Source of the DNA: a virus
IMG/VR virus record: IMGVR_UViG_3300031952_000013
Location: 20,861-84,860 of that record
Length of the DNA: 64,000 nt
Reading direction: 5' to 3' (one strand)
Each line of letters starts with the position of its first letter. Positions within the stretch are counted from its first letter, which is position 1. The translations under genes and the position numbers were made by a program. The notes under the pieces were generated by a model. That model was not told the origin of the DNA and did no database searches. It worked only from the letters and a program-made list of their open reading frames with translations. This document shows, one piece after another, positions 1 through 5,729 of the stretch.

Positions 1-1
1 T

Positions 2-148
2 TGGGGGTTGCTGGCATGTGTGGGTTGTGAGTTGGAGAACAAGCCGGATTGCGGGGGTAAAGTCATACTGATGAGGATTCGCAAAGGTAGATTTCCTGTA
101 ACTGGCATCAAGGGGCGAGTTACGGTTGAAGGGAGGTTGATGGAATGA
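2..148 (+). CDS. 3' end of a probable small lipoprotein
   Basis: Only the last 48 codons are in the window; the start lies upstream. The visible part opens with a hydrophobic stretch ending in LLACVGCE, which resembles a lipobox (Cys after L-L-A). A basic segment rich in Gly, Arg and Lys follows (KVILMRIRKGRFPVTGIKG). If the lipobox is real, the mature protein is a lipid-anchored peptide of roughly 40 residues. The stop overlaps the ATG of the next gene, so the two are translationally coupled. I do not recognise a family. Confidence 0.5.
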   Translation, partial: WGLLACVGCELENKPDCGGKVILMRIRKGRFPVTGIKGRVTVEGRLME

Positions 149-294
149 GTTGGGTAGAGAAACATTCAGTAAACTGTATTTATTGTGGCCGGTTGTTTGA
201 TGAGAGAGAGGGCATTCCAGGGCCAGAGTACGAAGGGACAGTTTGCCCAAAGTGTATTAAGGAAGGAAGAAAAACAATTCAGGAGGAGGAATAA
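145..294 (+). CDS. Small zinc-ribbon protein (49 aa)
   Basis: This short gene begins MSWVEKHSVNCIYCGRLF and ends PKCIKEGRKTIQEEE. Two CxxC pairs (CIYC and CPKC) about 20 residues apart form a likely single zinc ribbon. It starts inside the stop region of the preceding gene (ATGA overlap). The stop lies two bases before the tRNA gene. Function unknown; it is one of a large set of tiny Cys-pair proteins in this genome. Confidence 0.6.
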   Translation: MSWVEKHSVNCIYCGRLFDEREGIPGPEYEGTVCPKCIKEGRKTIQEEE

Positions 295-409
295 ATGGGT
301 AGGTAGCTTAATTAGTAAAGCACTCGGCTGTGAACCGACAGAACAAGGTGCAAATCCTTGCCTACCCTGGATAGTTATATTTTGATTGAGAAGGAGGAAT
401 AAATGGGTA
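285..409. repeat. 17-bp direct repeat flanking the tRNA gene
   Basis: The 17-mer GGAGGAATAAATGGGTA occurs at 285-301 and again at 393-409. The second copy is the ribosome binding site and start codon of the next gene. The first copy supplies the 5' acceptor strand of the tRNA (GGGTAG). The arrangement looks like a duplicated gene start with a tRNA placed in or grown from the first copy. Confidence 0.8.
297..368 (+). tRNA. tRNA-His (anticodon GTG)
   Basis: The sequence folds as a cloverleaf. The acceptor GGGTAGG pairs perfectly with CCTACCC. The D stem is GCTT/AAGC with an 8-nt loop. The anticodon loop CTGTGAA gives GTG, reading CAC/CAU. The T stem is CAAGG/CCTTG with loop TGCAAAT. The anticodon stem has one C-C mismatch at its outer pair and the variable region is only 4 nt. 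The usual bacterial His features (G at -1, C at position 73) are not encoded, since both flanking bases are T, so it may be degenerate. It lies between two copies of a 17-bp direct repeat. Confidence 0.82.
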
Positions 410-933
410 ATCGTGCGTTTGTAATTTTTGCTAACAAGGATTGGACGAAGTTCTCTCCGGCTGTTTATCTTCACTGGAATGGTGGGCCAGAGAGCGTGTA
501 TGCTTTCCTTGAGGAATTGAATCATCGAGAGGTTAGAGCAGACCAAGAGTATGAGTGTGCTAGATTCGTTCAGATTGCAGGGGAATTCTTTGATTCTAAT
601 GGCCACTACACAGGTTTGTCTCTCGGTGTTCAGAGTGTGCCTGAGGGGGTTGATTTGGAACACCTGACGCAAAAGTTCGACCCCGGCGACAACGGATTGT
701 ATGTTGTCTGCCGAGAAGGAAGTCCTAAAGAGGGTATAGTAGTTAGAAGATTTGGTTATGGTGGTGCAGAAGTCTCAGAAAAGGTAGTTAAAGGGGAGCG
801 GGAGGCTGTTTTGCTGAACGATACATATTATGAGGGGATTAGAGGGCAATTCAGGGCGGCTGATAGAGGAAGAATCACTGAGTCTGAATGGATGAAGAAA
901 CTACATTTTTCTAAGAAAGGAGAGGTAAAATGA
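403..933 (+). CDS. Conserved-looking phage protein, MGNRA...YLHWNGGP type (176 aa)
   Basis: The protein begins MGNRAFVIFAN and carries PAVYLHWNGGPESVYAFLEE. I associate this N-terminal pattern with a hypothetical family seen in many tailed phages; no function is known to me. The rest is mixed alpha/beta with no catalytic motif or membrane segment visible. The ribosome binding site AAGGAGGAATAA is strong. The stop overlaps the start of the next small membrane gene by ATGA. Confidence 0.7.
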   Translation: MGNRAFVIFANKDWTKFSPAVYLHWNGGPESVYAFLEELNHREVRADQEYECARFVQIAGEFFDSNGHYTGLSLGVQSVPEGVDLEHLTQKFDPGDNGLYVVCREGSPKEGIVVRRFGYGGAEVSEKVVKGEREAVLLNDTYYEGIRGQFRAADRGRITESEWMKKLHFSKKGEVK

Positions 934-1052
934 TTCACTGGTTATGGCTGATTCCTGCAGCTGTTTTGGGAATGTTTGTTATGGCTCTCTGTTGTTCTTC
1001 AGGTAAGAGGAGCGACGCGGAAGATTGGATGAGGAGACACGGAAAGTTTTAG
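930..1052 (+). CDS. Small single-span membrane protein (40 aa)
   Basis: The peptide begins MIHWLWLIPAAVLGMFVMAL and then has CCSS and a charged tail ending RRHGKF. The first 20 residues form one membrane helix. The shape (short N terminus, one helix ending MALC, polar tail) resembles the small DUF3789-type phage membrane proteins; this is inference from pattern only. It is coupled to the upstream gene by ATGA. Confidence 0.6.
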   Translation: MIHWLWLIPAAVLGMFVMALCCSSGKRSDAEDWMRRHGKF

Positions 1053-1061
1053 GAGGATTAA

Positions 1062-1298
1062 ATGGGAAACGATGTGATTATTATTGAGAAAACAGTTCCT
1101 CTGGATGAGTTGGTTCAGATGTCTCCTGATATGGGTGAGCAGATTCTTGATGCGATTAAGTACCACGTAAACTCGGAGATACTGCCGGAGTATGAATTAA
1201 CAGAGGATGATGTTGATACAATCTCATCTAGTGTGGTTGTGATGATTAGTTTGAGAACTACAGTTCCTTGGCCTGGACCTATTGAGAAAAAAGGCTAG
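1062..1298 (+). CDS. Hypothetical acidic protein (78 aa)
   Basis: The protein begins MGNDVIIIEKTVPLDELVQM and ends PWPGPIEKKG. It is acidic with probable alpha/beta structure. There are no Cys pairs, membrane segments or recognisable motifs. The ATG follows AGGAGG closely, which supports the start. Confidence 0.55.
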   Translation: MGNDVIIIEKTVPLDELVQMSPDMGEQILDAIKYHVNSEILPEYELTEDDVDTISSSVVVMISLRTTVPWPGPIEKKG

Positions 1299-1361
1299 AA
1301 TCCCTTGCCACATATCTGTGTGGTTAAACCTGTGAATATATTGAACAGCAGGGCTAGTTTA

Positions 1362-1394
1362 GGGCGGTGAATAGAAGGGGTTTAAAGACCGCCC
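1362..1394. other. GC-rich hairpin in a 117-bp gap
   Basis: GGGCGGT and ACCGCCC form a perfect 7-bp stem with a 19-nt loop. The sequence after it is CCTTAATAA, so there is no U-tract and it is not a classic intrinsic terminator. It sits just upstream of the ribosome binding site of the next gene and may attenuate or protect the transcript. Confidence 0.45.
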
Positions 1395-1415
1395 CCTTAA
1401 TAAAGGAGAGAGAAG

Positions 1416-1706
1416 ATGGGTATGTATGACATTTATGGTGAAGAGGGGGCTCAGCTTAAAGTTGGGCCTTGTGATCTAAAGCATTATCTGATAGGTGAGG
1501 TTGTTTCTATTGAGGATGGAGTGTATGTTGCTCCCTATGAAGGTATTGTTGTGGTGTACAAGGGTATACTGGTAGCTGTGGTTAAAAAGATGTGGTCTAA
1601 GTGGGGACATGTTATTGACTGGACTGCGATTGTAGAGGAGATGAACCCTTTGATGGAGTATATAAAACAGTTTAAGGTTAAGGAGTCTGAGGATGAAGAT
1701 GTCTGA
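1416..1706 (+). CDS. Hypothetical protein (96 aa)
   Basis: The protein begins MGMYDIYGEEGAQLKVGPCD and ends KVKESEDEDV. The core is beta-rich (VYVAPYEGIVVVYKGILVAVVKK) with a very acidic tail. No family is recognised. Its tail overlaps the start of the next gene by 14 nt, so the two are probably expressed together. The GGAGAGAGAAG ribosome binding site is well placed. Confidence 0.55.
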   Translation: MGMYDIYGEEGAQLKVGPCDLKHYLIGEVVSIEDGVYVAPYEGIVVVYKGILVAVVKKMWSKWGHVIDWTAIVEEMNPLMEYIKQFKVKESEDEDV

Positions 1707-1911
1707 GAAGGTTGAATTAAGCCGAGAACAGTTTATTAAGAATCAGGAGGCTTACTGTAAGGAGAAAGGTTATCCATTCTTCATGCCTTATAATGGGATG
1801 TGCTGGGCGTGTGGGCGTGATGTGGTTAAGTCATTGATTGAGCGTGGATTGAGAGGCAAAGAAGACTTAGTGACTGGTTGCCCTCTTTGTCATCGGTCGT
1901 ATTGTGATTAA
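1693..1911 (+). CDS. Cys-rich zinc-binding protein, paralogue of the 15.5-kb gene (72 aa)
   Basis: Two CxxC pairs are visible: CWACGRD and CPLCHRSYCD. Between them lies a helical segment, VVKSLIERGL. A second copy of the family is 14 kb away with the same order (KEK.YPFFMP.NG.C..CGRD, LIE.G, LVTGCPLC..SYC). The likely fold is a small zinc finger. Its job is unknown; this shape is common among phage proteins that bind nucleic acids or host factors. Confidence 0.65.
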   Translation: MKMSEKVELSREQFIKNQEAYCKEKGYPFFMPYNGMCWACGRDVVKSLIERGLRGKEDLVTGCPLCHRSYCD

Positions 1912-1912
1912 G

Positions 1913-2008
1913 ATGATTTTATTGTTTCGTCCTGGTTGGTTGGTTTGGTTAGATTTCGTGTTTCCTTGGATTCATGTTCGCAGAGGAAAGCGAGTTAAGG
2001 AGGTTTAA
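1913..2008 (+). CDS. Very small Trp-rich hydrophobic peptide (31 aa)
   Basis: The reading frame encodes MILLFRPGWLVWLDFVFPWI followed by HVRRGKRVKEV: a hydrophobic first half with three Trp and a basic tail. It would suit a short membrane-associated peptide. It starts 1 nt after the preceding stop and ends within the ribosome binding region of the next gene. No own ribosome binding site is obvious, so expression would rely on coupling. Confidence 0.35.
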   Translation: MILLFRPGWLVWLDFVFPWIHVRRGKRVKEV

Positions 2009-2009
2009 T

Positions 2010-2198
2010 GTGATTACTTTTTACAGGGATGATTTTAGGCTCATGTCTGACGGCTCGTCTGGGTTTGATATGCTCTTGACAGCGTTAGGTTATGATTATA
2101 AGAAGACGAAGAAAGTGGATTGTGTTCAGTTGCATAATCCTAAGGAGGGAGGCTGGTGTCTTTGGGATGTAAATGATCGTCCAATAGAGAGAGGCTGA
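2010..2198 (+). CDS. Hypothetical protein with GTG start (62 aa)
   Basis: I chose the GTG because AAGGAGG lies 6 nt upstream. An ATG further upstream in the same frame lacks a ribosome binding site and lies inside the preceding peptide. The product begins (M)ITFYRDDFRLMSDGSSGFD and contains YDYKKTKKVDCVQLHNP and GGWCLWDVNDRP. It is soluble and mixed alpha/beta, with no recognised family. Confidence 0.5.
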   Translation: MITFYRDDFRLMSDGSSGFDMLLTALGYDYKKTKKVDCVQLHNPKEGGWCLWDVNDRPIERG

Positions 2199-2199
2199 G

Positions 2200-2439
2200 A
2201 TGAAATTACCAGGTAAGTGTCCTAGGTGCGGTGAGAAAACACTAAACTACGGCAGTTTCGATGTTGAAGGTGACGCTTGTTATTTTAAATGTGATTGTAA
2301 TGACTGTGGGTTTGTAGGTAAAGAGTGGTATCATTTACAGTTCATAGAGTTTACAGACAGTTCGACAGGTGACACTATGGAAGATGAAGAAAGGAGGTTA
2401 ATTAAAGATGAAAGCACTAATGATAAATCTTCAGGATGA
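2200..2439 (+). CDS. Zinc-ribbon protein (79 aa)
   Basis: CPRCGEKTLNY near the N terminus and CDCNDCGF about 25 residues later form a classical two-knuckle zinc ribbon. A charged tail follows (DTMEDEERRLIKDESTNDK). The fold is typical of small nucleic-acid-binding phage proteins. It overlaps the next gene by about 30 nt. Confidence 0.6.
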   Translation: MKLPGKCPRCGEKTLNYGSFDVEGDACYFKCDCNDCGFVGKEWYHLQFIEFTDSSTGDTMEDEERRLIKDESTNDKSSG

Positions 2440-2605
2440 AATCTTACGTCCTACAGGTAGGGTAATGTTCTGTAGGATTTGTGGAGCAAAGTATTCGGCT
2501 CATGCTGGAGATTACTTTATGGCAGGTTCGGAGCATAAGTTTACTTGTTGTGGGCAGACTATGGACATTGGAATTCCTTTTTCAGGGATTCATTCTATTA
2601 AGTAA
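2408..2605 (+). CDS. Zinc-ribbon protein (65 aa)
   Basis: The product has CRICGAKYSAHAG and TCCGQTMDIG, two Cys pairs spaced as a treble-clef or ribbon. The N-terminal 20 residues (MKALMINLQDEILRPTGRV) come from the stretch overlapping the upstream gene. An internal ATG just before FCRICG is a possible alternative start. Function unknown. Confidence 0.5.
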   Translation: MKALMINLQDEILRPTGRVMFCRICGAKYSAHAGDYFMAGSEHKFTCCGQTMDIGIPFSGIHSIK

Positions 2606-2616
2606 GGAGGCTAAAC

Positions 2617-2811
2617 ATGGATAGCTTAGGTAGTTGTAGGCACAATAAGTTTACGGTACTCAATTGTAGGGATGCGTATGGTCCCTATATGTTGGCTGTC
2701 TGTTCTGCCTGTAATAGGCCATTGTCTATGACATGGAATCTACTGCATCCTGTGGTAGGTAGAGTAAAACTAAGTCTAGGAGGTAACTATGGAAAACGTA
2801 ATCAAGTTTGA
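2617..2811 (+). CDS. Small Cys-containing protein (64 aa)
   Basis: The protein begins MDSLGSCRHNKFTVLNCRD and has VCSACNRPLSMTWN. C and H residues near the N terminus plus CSAC could bind one zinc. The ribosome binding site AAGGAGG is good. It overlaps the next gene by 23 nt. Confidence 0.5.
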   Translation: MDSLGSCRHNKFTVLNCRDAYGPYMLAVCSACNRPLSMTWNLLHPVVGRVKLSLGGNYGKRNQV

Positions 2812-3076
2812 TTCTATGGTTGCTCATAAGCCCCACAAGAAAGTGAAGGTTGAGCAGTCTATAGGTTATTTTGAGTGTAGAATTCGGATGTCGTTAAGCC
2901 CTAAGGATATCTTCTTGTTGGCTGTTTATGTTAGAGATGGAGAGGGCGGGTCTCAAGAGTATAGGGATGCCCTTCTAAACAGACTGGTAGATATGTGGGT
3001 TAGGCGTGGACTGTCTAGGTACTACGCACCTTCTACTGCTATCGAGGCTGTATTAAAGCAGCGTAACTTAGGCTAG
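2789..3076 (+). CDS. Hypothetical protein (95 aa)
   Basis: The product begins MENVIKFDSMVAHKPHKKVK and continues with a helical segment (LSPKDIFLLAVYVRDGEG, EYRDALLNRLVDMWVRRG). It has no Cys pair and no membrane segment. The ribosome binding site AGGAGGTAACT lies inside the upstream gene. It is the last gene before a 272-bp gap in which I found only a Fur-box-like palindrome. Confidence 0.5.
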   Translation: MENVIKFDSMVAHKPHKKVKVEQSIGYFECRIRMSLSPKDIFLLAVYVRDGEGGSQEYRDALLNRLVDMWVRRGLSRYYAPSTAIEAVLKQRNLG

Positions 3077-3282
3077 CTTATTCTGTCACTTAAAAGGCTA
3101 AATGAGGTTAGTTACCCGTTTATTTTTTAGGGAATGGCACGTATATGGTTTTGAAGGACCACTGGCACCAATTCTATTTTGGTGGAGATAGGTGTCTTAT
3201 TGCAGGTAAGTTTATTCTATAGGATGTGTGGTGAGGTATTCTACGAAGGTTAAGAGGTAGTGGGTTCACGCAATAAAAGGAA

Positions 3283-3297
3283 TGAGAATCATTCTCA
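3283..3297. promoter_or_regulatory. Fur-box-like 15-bp perfect palindrome
   Basis: TGAGAATCATTCTCA is a perfect 7-1-7 inverted repeat. It matches the bacterial Fur operator consensus TGATAATNATTATCA at 13 of 15 positions. It lies about 50 bp before a small membrane-protein gene in an otherwise non-coding gap. Reading it as a host iron-responsive operator is inference; a dyad for a phage repressor is the alternative. Confidence 0.55.
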
Positions 3298-3348
3298 ATT
3301 AGGTTGATTTTCCAGGGGTAGATTGAGGCTACGAGAGAGGAGAAATAG

Positions 3349-3531
3349 GTGACAAAGCCCAGGGTAGTGTGGGATGGTTTCACTATATTTTGGGTAGGTG
3401 TATTCATGGCATTTATTATATCCTTAGTGGTTGTACTGTGGGTATTAGCGACTGCCTGGACAGGTATATGGCGCGAAAGTAAGGCTATGTGGCGTGGAGC
3501 GAACTCAGGGAGGAGGGGCCGTCGGGGGTGA
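3349..3531 (+). CDS. Single-span membrane protein with basic tail (60 aa, GTG start)
   Basis: The product begins (M)TKPRVVWDGFTIFWVGVFMA. A membrane helix of about 25 residues follows, then a Trp/Arg-rich tail ending RGANSGRRGRRG. The GTG follows a GAGAGGAGAAATAG ribosome binding region. The Fur-box-like palindrome lies upstream, so the gene may be metal-regulated. Function unknown. Confidence 0.5.
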   Translation: MTKPRVVWDGFTIFWVGVFMAFIISLVVVLWVLATAWTGIWRESKAMWRGANSGRRGRRG

Positions 3532-3626
3532 GGTTGTGGGGTTGTGTGGATAGGTTGACATAGGTTAGGTTGGTGGGTTGAACTGTCCTCAAAATAGGCC
3601 ATTGAATTCTACGGACATTTGAGTGT

Positions 3627-3798
3627 GGTAGGTTAGGTTATAAGTTCCGGTCTGTAGGGGGGTTGGATAGGTAGGGTTGGTCAGGTAGGTTAGGTTATAA
3701 GTGTGGGTCTGTGGGTGGGTTGGTAGGATGGGTAGGGGTAGGTTGGTTTGGTTGGGTTGGTAGGTTAGGTTATAGGTTCCGGTCTGGGAGGGGGATGG
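3627..3798. repeat. Three diverged G-rich direct repeats
   Basis: A unit of about 40 bp with core GGTAGGTTAGGTTATAAG or TATAGG, then a TCCGGTCTG or TGGGTCTG block and a G-run, occurs at 3627, 3684 and 3759. Spacings are 57 and 75 bp. Shorter GGTTAGGTT copies lie on both sides (3561-3571, 3851-3860). GG tracts are dense enough for two-tier G-quadruplexes on the + strand. Confidence 0.75.
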
Positions 3799-4143
3799 TA
3801 GGACGGGCAGGGCAGGTTGGTTAAGGTTAGGATGGAATAGGATGGGCTGGTTGGTTAGGTTGGCGGGCTTGAGGTGTGATAGTTTTATTTTTAGTTGGAA
3901 TTCTATTTTGGTTGGGTCGGTTTGTTCGTGGGCCTAGGACGGGATTGGTCTAGGGGAAATTGGCTAGGTTGGAACCGGAAAGACGCTTGCGATAGGGTAG
4001 GGGAGGGGGCGGCTATGTAAAGTTAGTTTACTTAGTTGACATAATATAGAATAAGATGTTTTGGTATAGTTTTGTGCCAAAGTAGAATATAGGTAGAATA
4101 TATTAAAATATAGGCATAGAATATTTTGTTTGGCATAAAAATA

Positions 4144-4166
4144 GCCCCTTGTGTGGAATAAGGGGC
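4144..4166 (-). terminator. Candidate intrinsic terminator reading leftward
   Basis: GCCCCTT and AAGGGGC form a perfect 7-bp stem with a 9-nt loop. On the minus strand the stem is followed by TATTTTTAT, as in an intrinsic terminator. No minus-strand gene was identified, so it could stop antisense transcription entering the G-rich repeats, or it may be a structural element. Confidence 0.5.
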
Positions 4167-4266
4167 AGTATATACTGAGGGTACAATACAATATAGTATT
4201 ACAGTATGATTCGCTGAAAGTCCGAGAGTAAGCTCAAAGAGGAATTGATGATTGATTAACTTTGTT

Positions 4267-4282
4267 GAGTGAGGATATATGC
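4267..4282. repeat. Left arm of a 16-bp inverted repeat
   Basis: GAGTGAGGATATATGC is the exact reverse complement of 4746-4761, on the other side of the gene between them. This suggests the gene and its flanks behave as a unit (small mobile or moron-like insert), or that the two arms pair in RNA or DNA. Confidence 0.75.
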
Positions 4283-4310
4283 GCAAATAAGATAGGAGCG
4301 TATATCTAAC

Positions 4311-4685
4311 ATGTTGAATCCCATGAAAAAGGCCGGTTCCTTTGCGGAGTTTTTATACGATGTAAAAGCTCTCGGCAAGATTGTGCTCGTCGAAGCGTTC
4401 AAACATACCTTTATCGCCGATGTAACGGGGCAAGAAGGGGAGCGAGGATATATTGTCAAGGGAAAAGAGAAAACATGGACGGTAGGCGCGGATTGCTTGA
4501 CTAAAGCTAGTGTCCTCGACGGTCTCCCTATTGAAGGGGTGAACGGAAAGGTTAAAGTCAGTGTCAAGGGAAAGGATACTGTCACCATGAGTGAGGAGGC
4601 CTTTGAACGTCACCCGCTCTTTGGGGCGATAGTCTCAGCCCATGCGAGACAGCGAGAGTATAAAAAGACAAAAGAGAGTGAGTAG
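4311..4685 (+). CDS. Hypothetical protein of a possible moron unit (124 aa)
   Basis: The product begins MLNPMKKAGSFAEFLYDVKA and ends QREYKKTKESE. Its core looks beta-rich (IVLVEAFKHTFIADVTG, KVKVSVKGKDTVTM). Codon use is visibly richer in C (CTC GGC, GCC GAT) than in neighbouring genes. It stands alone between non-coding stretches, bracketed by 16-bp inverted arms and followed by nested hairpins. These are the hallmarks of a separately acquired, separately transcribed gene. The nearest GGAG is about 13 nt from the ATG, so the start is uncertain; a second ATG lies four codons in. Confidence 0.6.
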   Translation: MLNPMKKAGSFAEFLYDVKALGKIVLVEAFKHTFIADVTGQEGERGYIVKGKEKTWTVGADCLTKASVLDGLPIEGVNGKVKVSVKGKDTVTMSEEAFERHPLFGAIVSAHARQREYKKTKESE

Positions 4686-4767
4686 TTCTACTCTCTGGAG
4701 TGATACGGCTATATAGTGTGCTCGCCGTAGAGTAGCACACAAACAGCATATATCCTCACTCTCTTTT
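4670..4767 (+). terminator. Nested hairpins after the isolated gene
   Basis: AAAAGAGAGTGAG (4670-4682) pairs perfectly with CTCACTCTCTTTT (4755-4767). The 72-nt loop itself contains the hairpin GTGTGCT/AGCACAC (4716-4740). The left strand covers the last codons of the gene. The right strand ends in five T residues, so it could end transcription. The right strand also pairs with the arm upstream of the gene, so two mutually exclusive structures share GAGTGAG. Confidence 0.5.
4746..4761. repeat. Right arm of the 16-bp inverted repeat
   Basis: GCATATATCCTCACTC is the exact reverse complement of 4267-4282. It also forms part of the long hairpin with the 3' end of the gene. Confidence 0.75.
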
Positions 4768-4770
4768 TAT

Positions 4771-4819
4771 AACATGCTGATATAGAATAGAGTGTGGTTC
4801 TATCCTATATTAGCATGTT
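4771..4819. repeat. Inverted repeat with 15-bp arms
   Basis: AACATGCTGATATAG (4771-4785) and CTATATTAGCATGTT (4805-4819) pair at 14 of 15 positions, with one G-T wobble. The inner TAGAA/TTCTA can extend the stem. It lies between the gene's hairpins and the AT-rich repeat array, and could be an operator or a cruciform at an origin. Confidence 0.7.
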
Positions 4820-4856
4820 TTCTTTTATCTCTATATACTACTATTTATATAGGATA

Positions 4857-4964
4857 TATAGAATAGATATACTCTATAGAATACATATACACTATAGAAT
4901 TGATAGAGTATATAGGATTTATAAAATATATAGACTATATACGATGTATAGAGTGAATAAAACC
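4857..4964. repeat. AT-rich array of six 18-bp direct repeats (iteron-like)
   Basis: TATAGAAT or a one-to-two-base variant recurs exactly every 18 bp at 4857, 4875, 4893, 4911, 4929 and 4947. A weaker half-period of 9 bp is visible (GATATACTC, CATATACAC, GATAGAGTA). Extra copies of TATAGAAT lie at 4045 and 4781. One frame reads through as a hexapeptide repeat (YRIDIL, YRIHIH, YRIDRV), but it has no ribosome binding site. Phased AT-rich direct repeats beside dyads in a non-coding gap suggest a replication-initiator binding site. Confidence 0.75.
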
Positions 4965-5197
4965 GATAGGCAAATCAAGATTTTTATTGGTTGTTCGGAT
5001 ATATTATTTATAGATACCCTATATGAGTGGACACACAAAATTGTGGTTTTTAGCACTTCTCGGAAATAAATTTGGGTCCCATCTGGGGTAGCTGTGTATG
5101 TTCAGGTCTACAGGTATAAAAACGGGTAACTATCCTCTTTATCTCGGTATATGTAGTGAATTAAATGTTAAAAACTATTCTACAGGGGATAACATAA

Positions 5198-5290
5198 ATG
5201 GAATTCATCCTCATGTTTATTGTTCTGGGTATTCTAGGAGGGTGGTCTGGGTTCTTCAGAGGGTTAAGAGGAAGGAAAGATGAAATTTAA
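5198..5290 (+). CDS. Small membrane peptide (30 aa)
   Basis: The frame encodes MEFILMFIVLGILGGWSGFF and then RGLRGRKDEI: one membrane helix with a positively charged C-terminal flank. AGGGGATAACATAA provides a ribosome binding site. It overlaps the start of the next gene by 11 nt. I prefer it to a longer frame on the same strand starting at 5098, which has no good ribosome binding site and no protein-like features. Holin-like size, but no direct evidence of lysis function. Confidence 0.45.
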   Translation: MEFILMFIVLGILGGWSGFFRGLRGRKDEI

Positions 5291-5531
5291 GGTTTATGGT
5301 TGGATTGGAATTAACCGTGATATTCACCCCGCTAAAGGGGAACGATTTGAGGATTATCGCCTTTCATTGATTCCAGGCGTTGATTTTTCTTTAGAAAAGG
5401 ACCAATGGTCACCAAACAAAGACGATCCGAATGGATTTAAAGGTGCTTGGTTTACGATTTGTTTTTCCTGGTTGATTTTTGGTTTCACCCTTGATTTTCG
5501 ATTTGGGGATCACGCCAAGGAAAACGCATGA
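5280..5531 (+). CDS. Hypothetical protein (83 aa)
   Basis: The product begins MKFKVYGWIGINRDIHPAKG and has a hydrophobic C-terminal half (WFTICFSWLIFGFTLDFRFG). It may be membrane-associated or simply beta-rich. AGAGGAAGGAAAG precedes the ATG. It overlaps the next gene by ATGA. Confidence 0.55.
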   Translation: MKFKVYGWIGINRDIHPAKGERFEDYRLSLIPGVDFSLEKDQWSPNKDDPNGFKGAWFTICFSWLIFGFTLDFRFGDHAKENA

Positions 5532-5716
5532 TCGAGGAGAGAGGTGGTTACAAAATCGAAGCTCTTAAAGATGCTATAAGAGAGTTGGTCGGTGCTCTTC
5601 ATCAAAAAACTATGGGGGCTTATGGAGTTGACTACTACGAAGGTCAGTATGAAGAAGAGATTGATGGTCTAGCAAGAGTTATTTTAAGTATAATGGAGAG
5701 AGGTAGAGGAGAATAA
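5528..5716 (+). CDS. Hypothetical helical protein (62 aa)
   Basis: The product begins MIEERGGYKIEALKDAIREL and has DYYEGQYEEEIDGLARVILS. It is mostly helical and acidic. No family is recognised. It is coupled upstream by ATGA. Confidence 0.5.
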   Translation: MIEERGGYKIEALKDAIRELVGALHQKTMGAYGVDYYEGQYEEEIDGLARVILSIMERGRGE

Positions 5717-5729
5717 ATGACTTTCCGTG

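Larger units (their letters stand above)
3532..4310. other. Long non-coding stretch: G-rich half then AT-rich half
   Basis: I see no credible gene here on either strand. From 3532 to about 4016 the + strand is strongly G-rich and C-poor, full of GGTTAGG, GGTTGG and GGTAGG motifs including three diverged longer repeats. From about 4017 to 4310 it turns AT-rich, with TAGAATAT words, a hairpin with a T-run on the minus strand, and a 16-nt arm repeated in inverse after the next gene. A TTGACA at 4036 lacks a properly spaced -10 box. Confidence 0.7.

Noticed and set aside
3145-3222. 25-residue peptide MVLKDHWHQFYFGGDRCLIA...
   Set aside because: No convincing ribosome binding site, isolated in a non-coding gap.
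4036-4070. Promoter from TTGACA to TATAGT
   Set aside because: Spacing is 23 bp, too long for sigma70; no alternative -10 at 16-18 bp.
3964-4286. Two minus-strand frames of 75 and 84 codons
   Set aside because: Low complexity from AT-rich and G-rich repeats, no ribosome binding site, no minus-strand genes elsewhere.
4857-4964. CRISPR array
   Set aside because: Unit is only 18 bp with no separate spacers and no cas1/cas2 nearby. The Cas4-like gene at 29.8 kb is in a recombination operon.
4794-5069. Open frame of 91 codons with hexapeptide repeat over the 18-bp array
   Set aside because: GTG start without a ribosome binding site, extreme Tyr/Ile/Arg content from AT-rich repeats, and no protein-like ends. 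Treated as DNA repeats, with the coding option noted in the finding.
5098-5283. Open frame of 61 codons
   Set aside because: No good ribosome binding site and no protein-like pattern. The overlapping 30-residue membrane peptide in another frame is more convincing.
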